Shown here: positions 11,131 to 16,340 of the stretch, piece after piece
How the letters are laid out: every line of letters starts with the position of its first letter
Position numbering within the stretch: the first letter of the stretch is position 1
Assembly: GCA_964653795.1 (NCBI GenBank)
Contig: CAZZHO010000096.1
Location: 1-16,340 of the forward strand
Origin: JAWPMT01 sp964653795
GTDB lineage: Bacteria; Bacteroidota; Bacteroidia; Cytophagales; Cyclobacteriaceae
DNA length: 16,340 nucleotides
Direction of reading: 5' to 3'
The notes under the pieces: model-generated
Told to the model about the DNA's origin: nothing
Databases searched by the model: none
The model's input: only the letters and a program-made list of their open reading frames with translations
Position numbers and translations under genes: made by a program

Positions 11131-11754
11131 TTAGCTTGACTTTTCTGGTTTGATTAGCCCATTCTGTATCCCCCATTTCTTAGCCTCCGATATGGTTGAT
11201 TTGCTGCCCCCACCCCGAAAGTCCAGAATCTGACCGTGTGTTAGACCTTGATTGATCAAATCACAAATCTCTCGATACTTCCGCTCTTTCTCCTCCTTGG
11301 TCATTCTTGGTACACTTGTCTTTTGTGTACCAACTTGTACTGTACTCTTTTCTGTACCGGTACCCTGTACTACTACATGGTGCGATACTATTATTATCAA
11401 AGCTGGTACCGTGACGCAAATACAAATACTTGGTAATGTCTTCCAACTCCATTCCACCAATGACAGCTTATAGTTGTACAATGACAGTACAAAACTGACG
11501 GAACCGAAAAGTACACTTATCCATGTCTTATTCTTCATCGCAAAGTACATCATGCTTATTTCGAGGAAAACCGCGAAGAACACACCAAGGGCTATACTCA
11601 CACGGAAGTCCCAAACTGTACTCTTTAGTACCTCTTCAAATGATACCAGGTCAGCAACGGTCAACGCAATATGTGGTGTACTGACCGTCAGTACCAGTAC
11701 ACATACAGCTATCAGTACAGTTTCCGGCTTCTCTATTGTCTCCAGTACACTCAT
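11131..11754 (-). CDS. Four-helix membrane protein with C-terminal HTH
   Basis: This 207-residue protein has four hydrophobic segments: VLIAVCVLVLTVSTPHIALT (about 14-33), VSIALGVFFAVFLEISMMYF (about 53-72), WISVLFGSVSFVLSLYNY (about 78-95) and ICICVTVPALIIIVSHHVVV (about 110-129). A Thr/Ser/Val-rich linker follows. It ends in a soluble domain, KEEKERKYREICDLINQGLT then HGQILDFRGGGSKSTISEAK, which looks like a helix-turn-helix. A membrane-tethered DNA-binding protein is the natural reading. That could anchor phage DNA at the membrane during replication, given the replication gene nearby. The gene itself holds 19 GTAC sites. No named family is recognised. Confidence 0.75.
   Translation of the reverse strand: MSVLETIEKPETVLIAVCVLVLTVSTPHIALTVADLVSFEEVLKSTVWDFRVSIALGVFFAVFLEISMMYFAMKNKTWISVLFGSVSFVLSLYNYKLSLVEWSWKTLPSICICVTVPALIIIVSHHVVVQGTGTEKSTVQVGTQKTSVPRMTKEEKERKYREICDLINQGLTHGQILDFRGGGSKSTISEAKKWGIQNGLIKPEKSS
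11310..11748. repeat. Cluster of 19 GTAC sites
   Basis: GTAC occurs at 11310, 11327, 11337, 11342, 11354, 11360, 11367, 11406, 11476, 11487, 11511, 11545, 11618, 11628, 11678, 11691, 11697, 11715 and 11745, all inside the membrane-HTH gene. About two would be expected in this length. Sites fall in different codon phases (GTA-C and GT-AC), so amino-acid choice alone does not explain them. Seven lie within 61 bases at 11310-11370. They may form an iteron-like array or a protein-binding cluster. Confidence 0.6.
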
Positions 11755-11760
11755 GTATCG

Positions 11761-12225
11761 CTATTCAGAAGTTATCGTCACATCATGCTCCGCCATCACC
11801 TTCTTCAAGGATCTCACAGAAGCATTCAGTGTCATTTGGCTATCCTCTTCAGTTAAGGGCCTCTCTCCAACTTTCACGCCCCTGTCATTGTATTTTACTA
11901 CGATGCTATTTTCATCATCCGGTACATAGTATATCTTCCCAGTGGTACTAAATCCACCCTCCATCAAAGCATTCACGATCACCTTTTGACGCTCATTCAA
12001 GCTTTTCTTTTCTTCTTTCAGTTTAGAGGTCAATTCATCTATCTCATCTGATATTTCCTGAATCTTCACACCGTTCTCCGCATGCTCCTTCTTAGTGTCT
12101 ATGATTTCCTCCTCAGTAAATGGATTGAGATAAACTTCATTTCGTACACGTATACACTCGTTTTCTAATTGCTCCTGCACTTCCGCATCATTGAGACCTT
12201 CCCATCTTTCTTCAATAGCACTCAT
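11761..12225 (-). CDS. Coiled-coil hypothetical, 154 aa
   Basis: It starts MSAIEERWEGLNDAEVQEQL. Residues about 50-80 form a strong coiled coil (IQEISDEIDELTSKLKEEKK). A beta-rich section follows (GFSTTGKIYYVPDDENSIVV, KYNDRGVKVGERPLTEED), then a final helix. It is acidic. Its first codons and upstream bases are identical to those of the next gene upstream (20 bases, MSAIE). It lies between the small membrane protein and the membrane-HTH gene. Function is unknown. Confidence 0.7.
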   Translation of the reverse strand: MSAIEERWEGLNDAEVQEQLENECIRVRNEVYLNPFTEEEIIDTKKEHAENGVKIQEISDEIDELTSKLKEEKKSLNERQKVIVNALMEGGFSTTGKIYYVPDDENSIVVKYNDRGVKVGERPLTEEDSQMTLNASVRSLKKVMAEHDVTITSE

Positions 12226-12229
12226 ATTA
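12210..12229 (-). repeat. 20-base start-region repeat, copy 1
   Basis: On the minus strand TAATATGAGTGCTATTGAAG covers the bases before the ATG and the codons MSAIE of the 154-residue gene. It is identical to 12432-12451. Confidence 0.8.
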
Positions 12230-12234
12230 GAATT

Positions 12235-12447
12235 TCATTTTTTACTAATCAATGATCTGATTTTATCAATAATGTGTAATGGCCACGATATGATGTAGGT
12301 AATCAAAACTATCTCCTCTTTTAATAAAGGGTCAATGTCACCCCAATTCTCCTGAATTACGTGATCAACAGCCGCCCCATCGTCACACAAGTAAAATATG
12401 CCTCCTATTAGCGTCCATGTTGTTATTAATGCTTCAATAGCACTCAT
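12235..12447 (-). CDS. Small membrane protein, 70 aa
   Basis: The sequence MSAIEALITTWTLIGGIFYL begins with a hydrophobic helix. A polar acidic middle (DDGAAVDHVIQENWGDIDPL) is followed by a second hydrophobic stretch (EIVLITYIISWPLHII) and a basic end (DKIRSLISKK). Two membrane helices with a soluble loop are likely. Its ATG is one base after the TAA of the gene upstream. Function is unknown. Confidence 0.65.
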   Translation of the reverse strand: MSAIEALITTWTLIGGIFYLCDDGAAVDHVIQENWGDIDPLLKEEIVLITYIISWPLHIIDKIRSLISKK

Positions 12448-12451
12448 ATTA
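12432..12451 (-). repeat. 20-base start-region repeat, copy 2
   Basis: This is identical to 12210-12229. It covers the TAA of the upstream gene, the ATG and the codons MSAIE of the 70-residue gene. Perfect identity between two unrelated neighbours suggests copying of the start region. Confidence 0.8.
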
Positions 12452-12610
12452 CCCCTTGTTATCAGTTATCAATTCCTTTTTAGTGTTGTTCCAGAATTTC
12501 GGTTGGTAGCCCTGCACACTGTAGCCTCTCCGCTGCAGTTCCTTTCTAAGGCTTAGATATTCACCCATCGGTAGGTCTGTCACTAATAGATCCACACTCT
12601 GGCTACTCAC
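12449..12610 (-). CDS. Small basic hypothetical, 53 aa, GTG start
   Basis: A GTG overlapping the previous stop (GTGA) opens a frame reading VSSQSVDLLVTDLPMGEYLS then LRKELQRRGYSVQGYQPKFW and ending TKKELITDNKG. Composition and the overlap at both ends argue for a real gene. It is basic, with a central helix. No family is recognised. Confidence 0.6.
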   Translation of the reverse strand: MSSQSVDLLVTDLPMGEYLSLRKELQRRGYSVQGYQPKFWNNTKKELITDNKG

Positions 12611-12885
12611 ACCTCTAACACTTTAAAATCCTCCACCAAATCATTGTTGTATCGCTTTGGCCCCTTCATTCCTTCAAACTTCACTTCCTGGAAGTTGCAT
12701 TTGGTCTCAAACTCATAGTGGCCGCCCTTCCTTATTTGCTTCACCTTCTGAGGATCCTTCAGCAACTTGTCTGATAGCTTTATCTCTTTTGTTTGCCTCT
12801 TGCCATCCTCATACCAAGCTATCAGCACAAATACCTTGTCACTCCCATCACTTCGCTTTCGCTCTACTTGGCCCCTGTAGTTCAT
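12607..12885 (-). CDS. Small beta-rich hypothetical, 92 aa
   Basis: The protein opens MNYRGQVERKRSDGSDKVFV and has strands VLIAWYEDGKRQTKEIKL, then GGHYEFETKCNFQEVKFEGM and a closing LVEDFKVLEV. Charged and beta-rich, it could be an OB-like barrel, but no motif fixes this. Its ATG overlaps the TGA of the winged-helix gene (ATGA). Location between replication genes suggests nucleic-acid work, by context only. Confidence 0.65.
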   Translation of the reverse strand: MNYRGQVERKRSDGSDKVFVLIAWYEDGKRQTKEIKLSDKLLKDPQKVKQIRKGGHYEFETKCNFQEVKFEGMKGPKRYNNDLVEDFKVLEV

Positions 12886-13334
12886 TCTTCCCGCACGTCT
12901 ACGCCCATCACAAACCTCAATTTGTTGCGAACCTTTTTCAACTCTTTCCTCAACACGTCCTTAGTCATCTCGTACATTGGTCGATCAGCAATATCTGTTT
13001 CAAGCGTCTCTTCAAACTCTTTGAGCTCTCGATAGTGCTGTTCGTTGAGTTCTCTTCTTTCAGCTTCATCCCTCACCCATACCCAGGCCACATTTCGGCA
13101 ATCAGTAGACACATTCAGTCCATTCACACCCACCTTGATATAACCCATCAATTGCAGCTCACTGGTCCTTCCTGTTACCTGGTTTATATTCCACCCTAAG
13201 AATTCCGCTATTTCCTTATTGGTGATAGGTCCATGCACCTTGATCACATCCAGAACGATACGCCTGTTTTTGGTGATAGTGGTTTGCTTCTGTTTGTAGG
13301 CTTGGTTCCTATTCGCTTTGGTTATCGTTTCCAT
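12882..13334 (-). CDS. Winged-helix DNA-binding protein, 150 aa
   Basis: After a basic N-terminus (METITKANRNQAYKQKQTTI), residues about 25-68 form a winged helix: VLDVIKVHGPITNKEIAEFL, GWNINQVTGRTSELQLMGYI, then the wing KVGVNGLNVSTDCRNVAWVW. The 'GPIT..EIA..LG......V..R..EL...G.I' pattern is that of MarR-like and phage replication/regulation wHTH proteins. The C-terminal half is a charged helix (DVLRKELKKVRNKLRFVMGV). It may regulate or assist replication. The start overlaps the tiny membrane gene upstream by 13 bases. Confidence 0.8.
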   Translation of the reverse strand: METITKANRNQAYKQKQTTITKNRRIVLDVIKVHGPITNKEIAEFLGWNINQVTGRTSELQLMGYIKVGVNGLNVSTDCRNVAWVWVRDEAERRELNEQHYRELKEFEETLETDIADRPMYEMTKDVLRKELKKVRNKLRFVMGVDVREE

Positions 13335-13450
13335 CTCTCCCTACTTTTTCCTTTTTTCCAATCATCGTACAGGTTCCAACCAACCAACCCACCTATGAAC
13401 ATTGCCACTACGACTATGTGATGCCAAAGGGGTTGAGTTTCGGCTATCAT
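13322..13450 (-). CDS. 42-residue single-pass membrane protein
   Basis: The frame reads MIAETQPLWHHIVVVAMFIG then GLVGWNLYDDWKKGKSRERW and KR. One membrane helix is followed by a basic tail. Its ATG overlaps the TGA of the exonuclease gene (ATGA), which supports translation. Function is unknown. Confidence 0.6.
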   Translation of the reverse strand: MIAETQPLWHHIVVVAMFIGGLVGWNLYDDWKKGKSRERWKR

Positions 13451-14433
13451 GCGGTTTTCATCTTGATTTCCACCATCATTTCACAAAGTATATCTGCTTG
13501 CAACATCCTTTGCTTCATAAGATCTACGTGGGACTCTTTACCCTTTCGTGCCACCTCCATTGCATTCAAGCTATGAGGATGTCGAGGGTCAAAGGTGCCG
13601 AAGTACCACGAATGCCAATCAGCACAATCGGGACACGCAAATCCAGTAATAATCTGCCAGTACCAATCTGGTTTTAACTGTTGAAAATTATCAGCAGTTA
13701 GCCTTTCACCTTGCTCCCATTCAAACCCATTCTCACCATCTATTATGGTGAATTCTCCCAGCCTTAGTAAATCATGATTTTTCGTATCAGGACACTTCAC
13801 CTCAAATCCAATCGGTAAAAAGTCTCCATCCCCGTCTGGGGTAGCTCCCCCTATCACTTCACCTTTTGCATTGAAGAAAGGATGAAACTTCTGATCATTT
13901 CCAGTATGAGCCAGCCCAGGTATTTTGAAATGCTCCCTTATAGCCATGACTCCTTGCACCTCATTCTCCCTAGCCCATTTGATATGATCTAAATGTTCAA
14001 GGCTCGTTTTGGATAGTTCTCCAGTCACTCGCTCATCTGCCTTCTCAAGTATGTAGGACTTTGCTGTATCGCTCCACCCATTGACAATAGGCAGGTATTT
14101 ACCGATTTCTTCAGCTATATCCCGGTTCTTGTTCTTGTCATTGAACTCAGGAATATCTTTTCCTTGCAACTTCAGTTCCTTAGCCTTTTCAAGCAGCCAC
14201 TTTTTCGGATAAAGCCTGTTCTTAGTGGCCAATACCTCCACCCACTCTTCCTCATTCGTTGCGCACCCTTCTACCAGCTTCCAATTCTCCGAAGCGGTGA
14301 ACTTTCCGCAATGGTTCTGTTTGAATTCATCCTCCAACACGGTTATTGGATCTTGGAGTTCTGAACCCTCCAGAAGTTGAGATAAATCAACTTCTGGTAA
14401 GACCTCCTTATTTATGGAATTAAGCCCTTTCAT
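13447..14433 (-). CDS. YqaJ / lambda-type recombination exonuclease
   Basis: This nuclease degrades one strand of linear DNA to give single-stranded ends for annealing, as in phage Red-type recombination. The protein has 328 residues. The motif order fits the YqaJ fold: GKFTASE near 43, a helix with WARENEVQGVMAIREHF near 153, then GGATPDGDGD with Asp200, GFEVKCP with Glu211 and Lys213, and KPDWYWQIITGFAC with Gln260. Together these make the D..ExK..Q active site. CPDC and a His-rich segment near 268-287 may bind metal. The gene overlaps its upstream partner by ATGA. No annealase such as Bet or RecT is recognised nearby; the 145-residue neighbour may fill part of that role. Confidence 0.85.
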   Translation of the reverse strand: MKGLNSINKEVLPEVDLSQLLEGSELQDPITVLEDEFKQNHCGKFTASENWKLVEGCATNEEEWVEVLATKNRLYPKKWLLEKAKELKLQGKDIPEFNDKNKNRDIAEEIGKYLPIVNGWSDTAKSYILEKADERVTGELSKTSLEHLDHIKWARENEVQGVMAIREHFKIPGLAHTGNDQKFHPFFNAKGEVIGGATPDGDGDFLPIGFEVKCPDTKNHDLLRLGEFTIIDGENGFEWEQGERLTADNFQQLKPDWYWQIITGFACPDCADWHSWYFGTFDPRHPHSLNAMEVARKGKESHVDLMKQRMLQADILCEMMVEIKMKTA

Positions 14434-14867
14434 GCTGAAAGAGGTCTAATTTGCCATCTATGAGATTTTTTCGAATTTCGGCTATTCTCCTTTTCTCCAA
14501 GATAAGTGATGCTTAGAGGTGTGCCCTTTGTGATCTGACCCTTCTTTTCCGCATCTTCAATCGCTGCAACCAATCGAGTAGAAGCATTATATATGGGTGC
14601 TACCGACTTGTCTTCACGTTGCTCAATAAATAGAGCTGTAGAGAGCTCCACCAAGTCATCACTATTCTGATCCAAGTAAGTCTTTACCTCAACACCCTGG
14701 TAAAACACTAATTTCTTTTCTCCCACCGCTGCAGGAGTCCAATACGAGCCTGCTAAATCAGCAGGCACCTCCCTTGCTTCCGATAAATCTGGTAATTCAC
14801 CAGTCAAATCAAAACTCTGAACTAATGAAGTATTCTCTTCTTCAGCTACTAAAACTTCCTTACTCAT
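14430..14867 (-). CDS. Recombination-associated hypothetical, OB-like, 145 aa
   Basis: The protein has an acidic N-terminus (MSKEVLVAEEENTSLVQSFD), then SYWTPAAVGEKKLVFYQGVE, ALFIEQREDKSVAPIYNAST, RLVAAIEDAEKKGQI and GTPLSITYLGEKENSRNSKK ending W-x-I-R-P-L. The blocks 'G.YWTP..GEK..V...G', 'A...LV.A.E' and 'GTPL.I.YLGKK.N..N' recall a protein found beside YqaJ exonucleases in Bacteroidota phages. It may bind single-stranded DNA, but that is inference from context and a beta-rich shape. Confidence 0.7.
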   Translation of the reverse strand: MSKEVLVAEEENTSLVQSFDLTGELPDLSEAREVPADLAGSYWTPAAVGEKKLVFYQGVEVKTYLDQNSDDLVELSTALFIEQREDKSVAPIYNASTRLVAAIEDAEKKGQITKGTPLSITYLGEKENSRNSKKSHRWQIRPLSA

Positions 14868-14893
14868 CTTATAAAAAACATTTAGTTAAAAAT

Positions 14894-15184
14894 TCACTCT
14901 GCTAATGGCAGGTTATCATAGTGTCTATGGCTGTACCTGCTATCATGTTGCTGTCTAAAAGACAGGTCCGTTTGCCGGACCGGCGTAAACAGCTTCTTTT
15001 CTTTCATGATCACATCCTTCCAGTTTTCTACCTGTTGCCGGTAGTCATCCATTTCCTTTGGACGTGATAAGGCAGGTGCTGAAGTTGTCTGGTCTAAACC
15101 AAACAACTCCCGCTTCAAGGCTTCACGGTCCTCCTCACTCAATCCCCTCGCTAGTGTCGCTATCGCCTCTACTTGCCCACTCAC
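14894..15184 (-). CDS. Charged hypothetical, 96 aa, GTG start
   Basis: A GTG at 15184 starts ...SGQVEAIATLARGLSEEDRE, followed by ALKRELFGLDQTTSAPALSR and a basic, His/Arg-rich C-terminus (RQQHDSRYSHRHYDNLPLAE). The first half resembles short helical subunit-interaction segments; the rest is likely disordered. No family is recognised. The next possible start is an internal ATG near residue 45, so GTG is favoured. Confidence 0.55.
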   Translation of the reverse strand: MSGQVEAIATLARGLSEEDREALKRELFGLDQTTSAPALSRPKEMDDYRQQVENWKDVIMKEKKLFTPVRQTDLSFRQQHDSRYSHRHYDNLPLAE

Positions 15185-15209
15185 CGTCTTAGATAATCAA
15201 ATTGTACTC

Positions 15210-15479
15210 TTAGGCTGCTAATTCTTCTCTCCTCACCTTCTCTATCAGTTCCGACTCCTTTATAGATCGCATAAAATCCATATTGCCATCATGATTAGAA
15301 ATCGCAATCCGCAATGCATCTATCACTTTCGGGTAAGTATTTGTAGTTACATGCACCCTATCTTCCCTTTTGGCTCTCAACAGGTTATTCAGTGATGCTG
15401 CTCTGTCATTCGTGCTTGTGAGATTTTTTATAAACCTCACCATCTCATCACTCAATACTTGACCAACTTTTATCATCAT
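15210..15479 (-). CDS. Helical hypothetical, 89 aa
   Basis: Two adjacent ATGs (15479 and 15476) follow a clear Shine-Dalgarno sequence, AAGGAGG; the second has the better spacing. The product reads MIKVGQVLSDEMVRFIKNLT, later RAASLNNLLRAKREDRVHVT and SIKESELIEKVRREELAA. It is helical and charged. It is the second gene of the early operon. Function is unknown. Confidence 0.65.
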   Translation of the reverse strand: MMIKVGQVLSDEMVRFIKNLTSTNDRAASLNNLLRAKREDRVHVTTNTYPKVIDALRIAISNHDGNMDFMRSIKESELIEKVRREELAA

Positions 15480-15490
15480 TCTCCTCCTTC

Positions 15491-16078
15491 TTAATAATCA
15501 TTCTCCACTACGATCCGGTCACCTTTTAGCGTTCTACGCTTTGCGATTGGTGACTTCTGATGATCCCACGTCTTTCTGAGTTTGAATTCCAGCGGCTTTT
15601 GGTAATGTAGTCTCACCTCATCGATGGAGGGCACCACCACTCGCAACTCTAGCAACGCCTTCCTGATTTCCTCTTCATTCGCTTTTAGGATGGCAGACAT
15701 CCACTTCATGTCCTCATCATTCACATTCAGCAAGGCACCATCCTTCATGTAATGGATAAAAGCCTCTCCCTCATTCGTAATTATGATGGAGTGCTGTAGT
15801 ATTACTCTGTACTCTACATCCTGGACCACCATTTTTACGTGGTGGCGCATATTATCCAAGCCAGGTTCACTTCGTATCAGAACAGCGGAAACGGGGGATG
15901 TGCCCTTACTCAATACATCACCAACTACAACTTCACCCACACCCCCGTCCGCATTTATCACACGGTCACTGCTTTGATCATCACTTTTGCCCTTTATGTG
16001 ACTTACTAGCAGCACACCTTCTTTTTTCCTACCCTTTTCTTGAAGTCTTTCTGTATTTTCGAATGTTGTAGAGCACAT
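15491..16078 (-). CDS. First gene of the early leftward operon, unknown, 195 aa
   Basis: This is the first gene after the leftward promoter facing the repressor, where Cro-like or antirepressor genes usually lie. The N-terminus (MCSTTFENTERLQEKGRKKE) is polar, and the middle has HVKMVVQDVEYRVILQHSII and GEAFIHYMKDGALLNVNDED, strand-rich. A helix follows (MKWMSAILKANEEEIRKALL), and the C-terminus is basic (KRRTLKGDRIVVENDY). No clear HTH is seen. Internal ATGs (for example before RHHVKMVV) are possible starts. Identity is unknown; position is the only hint of a regulatory role. Confidence 0.65.
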   Translation of the reverse strand: MCSTTFENTERLQEKGRKKEGVLLVSHIKGKSDDQSSDRVINADGGVGEVVVGDVLSKGTSPVSAVLIRSEPGLDNMRHHVKMVVQDVEYRVILQHSIIITNEGEAFIHYMKDGALLNVNDEDMKWMSAILKANEEEIRKALLELRVVVPSIDEVRLHYQKPLEFKLRKTWDHQKSPIAKRRTLKGDRIVVENDY

Positions 16079-16108
16079 AATATTCTGTACTTATCGTTTG
16101 TATATGTA

Positions 16109-16141
16109 CAAATGTAATATTTATACATTTATAATAACAAA
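16109..16141 (-). promoter_or_regulatory. Early leftward promoter
   Basis: On the minus strand TTTG (16138-16141) is followed after 21 bases by TACATTTG (16109-16116), an exact TAnnTTTG. Both boxes match the Bacteroidota consensus. Transcription should start near 16102, about 24 bases before the first ATG. The -7 box overlaps two of the palindromes, so repressor binding would block it. Confidence 0.7.
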
Positions 16142-16178
16142 CATTTTGTACAATTATTTTTTACATATGTATTATTTT

Positions 16179-16186
16179 TACGTTTG
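16179..16186 (+). promoter_or_regulatory. Possible repressor promoter -7 box
   Basis: TACGTTTG fits TAnnTTTG, but no TTTG is found about 20 bases upstream (the nearest is 30 away, at 16145). The transcript would have a very short leader before the GTG at 16198. Confidence 0.35.
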
Positions 16187-16197
16187 TGATAATTTCT

Positions 16198-16340
16198 GTG
16201 GAAGAAACGATTAATACTCGACTTAAAGTCGTTATTGAGGAATTTGCAGGAGGTAACCGATCAGAATTTGCGAGAATGATCGGCGAGTCAGATCAAAATG
16301 TGAGGAATTACACTATTGATCGATTGCCTAGAGTAGATTT
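16198..16340 (+). CDS. HTH repressor, N-terminal part only
   Basis: From GTG at 16198 the frame reads VEETINTRLKVVIEEFAGGN, then RSEFARMIGESDQNVRNYTI and DRLPRVD before the window ends (47 codons). The helix-turn-helix (EFARMIGESDQNVRNY) and the opening 'INTRLK.VI..F.GGN.SEFAR.IG' are typical of CI-like XRE repressors of Bacteroidota phages. It is divergent from the early operon across palindromic operators, the normal place for a lysogeny repressor. Another in-frame GTG at 16186 overlaps the putative -7 box and is less likely. The C-terminal domain (peptidase or not) is outside the window. Confidence 0.85.
   Translation, partial: MEETINTRLKVVIEEFAGGNRSEFARMIGESDQNVRNYTIDRLPRVD

Larger units (their letters stand above)
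16079..16197. promoter_or_regulatory. Divergent switch region with multiple palindromes
   Basis: Between the early gene and the repressor lie several dyad elements. TTTGTA/TACAAA is at 16097-16112 with a 4-base gap, and AAATGTA/TACATTT at 16110-16130 with a 7-base gap. TTGTACAA is at 16146-16153 and TACATATGTA at 16162-16171. All share a TAC(A)/(T)GTA theme. They overlap the leftward promoter and lie before the repressor start, which is the layout of repressor operators in a lysogeny switch. Confidence 0.7.

Noticed and set aside
12657..13199. Plus-strand frame of 180 codons
   Set aside because: It lies opposite two minus-strand genes that have domain structure and ATGA-coupled ends. Its own sequence is Pro/Ser/His-rich, as expected of antisense.

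Overview
The window is part of a temperate-type phage or prophage of a Bacteroidota host. Three things support this. The gene content and order run repressor, recombination, replication, methylase and small genes, then terminase. Promoter boxes match the Bacteroidota pattern (-33 TTTG, about 20 bases, -7 TAnnTTTG). Many of the small proteins have the look of hypothetical proteins common in Bacteroidota phages; this is recalled resemblance, not a search. Nearly everything is on the minus strand, tightly packed, often with ATGA or TGATG overlaps. No tRNA, rRNA, CRISPR array, insertion sequence or att site was seen, and no stretch over 300 bases lacks a gene.

Layout, right to left (the direction of transcription). 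At 16.2-16.34 kb is the start of a plus-strand HTH repressor, cut by the window edge. At 16.08-16.20 kb is a divergent switch region with several palindromes and a good leftward promoter. From 16.08 to 13.3 kb lies an early block: an unknown first gene, three small unknowns, a YqaJ/lambda-type exonuclease and a small membrane protein. From 13.3 to 9.7 kb is the replication block: a winged-helix protein, small unknowns, a four-helix membrane protein with a C-terminal HTH whose gene is packed with GTAC sites, and a replication-initiator-like protein carrying a degenerate HNH module. From 9.7 to 8.5 kb are a coiled-coil protein, an ambiguous multi-frame stretch and a small serine recombinase with an unusual C-terminal extension.

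From 8.5 to 2.6 kb is a run of about 20 small genes, including a Dam-type (D12) adenine methylase, three zinc-ribbon or Cys-rich proteins and several tiny membrane proteins. A divergent regulatory node at 6.47-6.57 kb serves a plus-strand HTH gene. In this run only, a GATC sits 3-9 bases before 11 start codons, where a Shine-Dalgarno sequence would normally be. From 2.6 to 2.1 kb is a secreted protein of acidic/proline repeats. From 2.1 to 0 kb are a promoter with a structured leader, the terminase small subunit (split by a -1 frameshift), an OB-fold-like protein, a 43-residue membrane peptide and the terminase large subunit, which runs off the left edge.

How the parts may work together (inference): the right-hand switch decides between repression and leftward early expression of recombination and replication genes. 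The plus-strand HTH at 6.57 kb probably controls its own divergent promoter, and possibly the packaging promoter at 2.1 kb, which carries the same 10-base word. The most unusual features are the GATC start-associated element beside a phage-encoded Dam-type methylase, the GTAC cluster, and the acidic/proline repeat protein.
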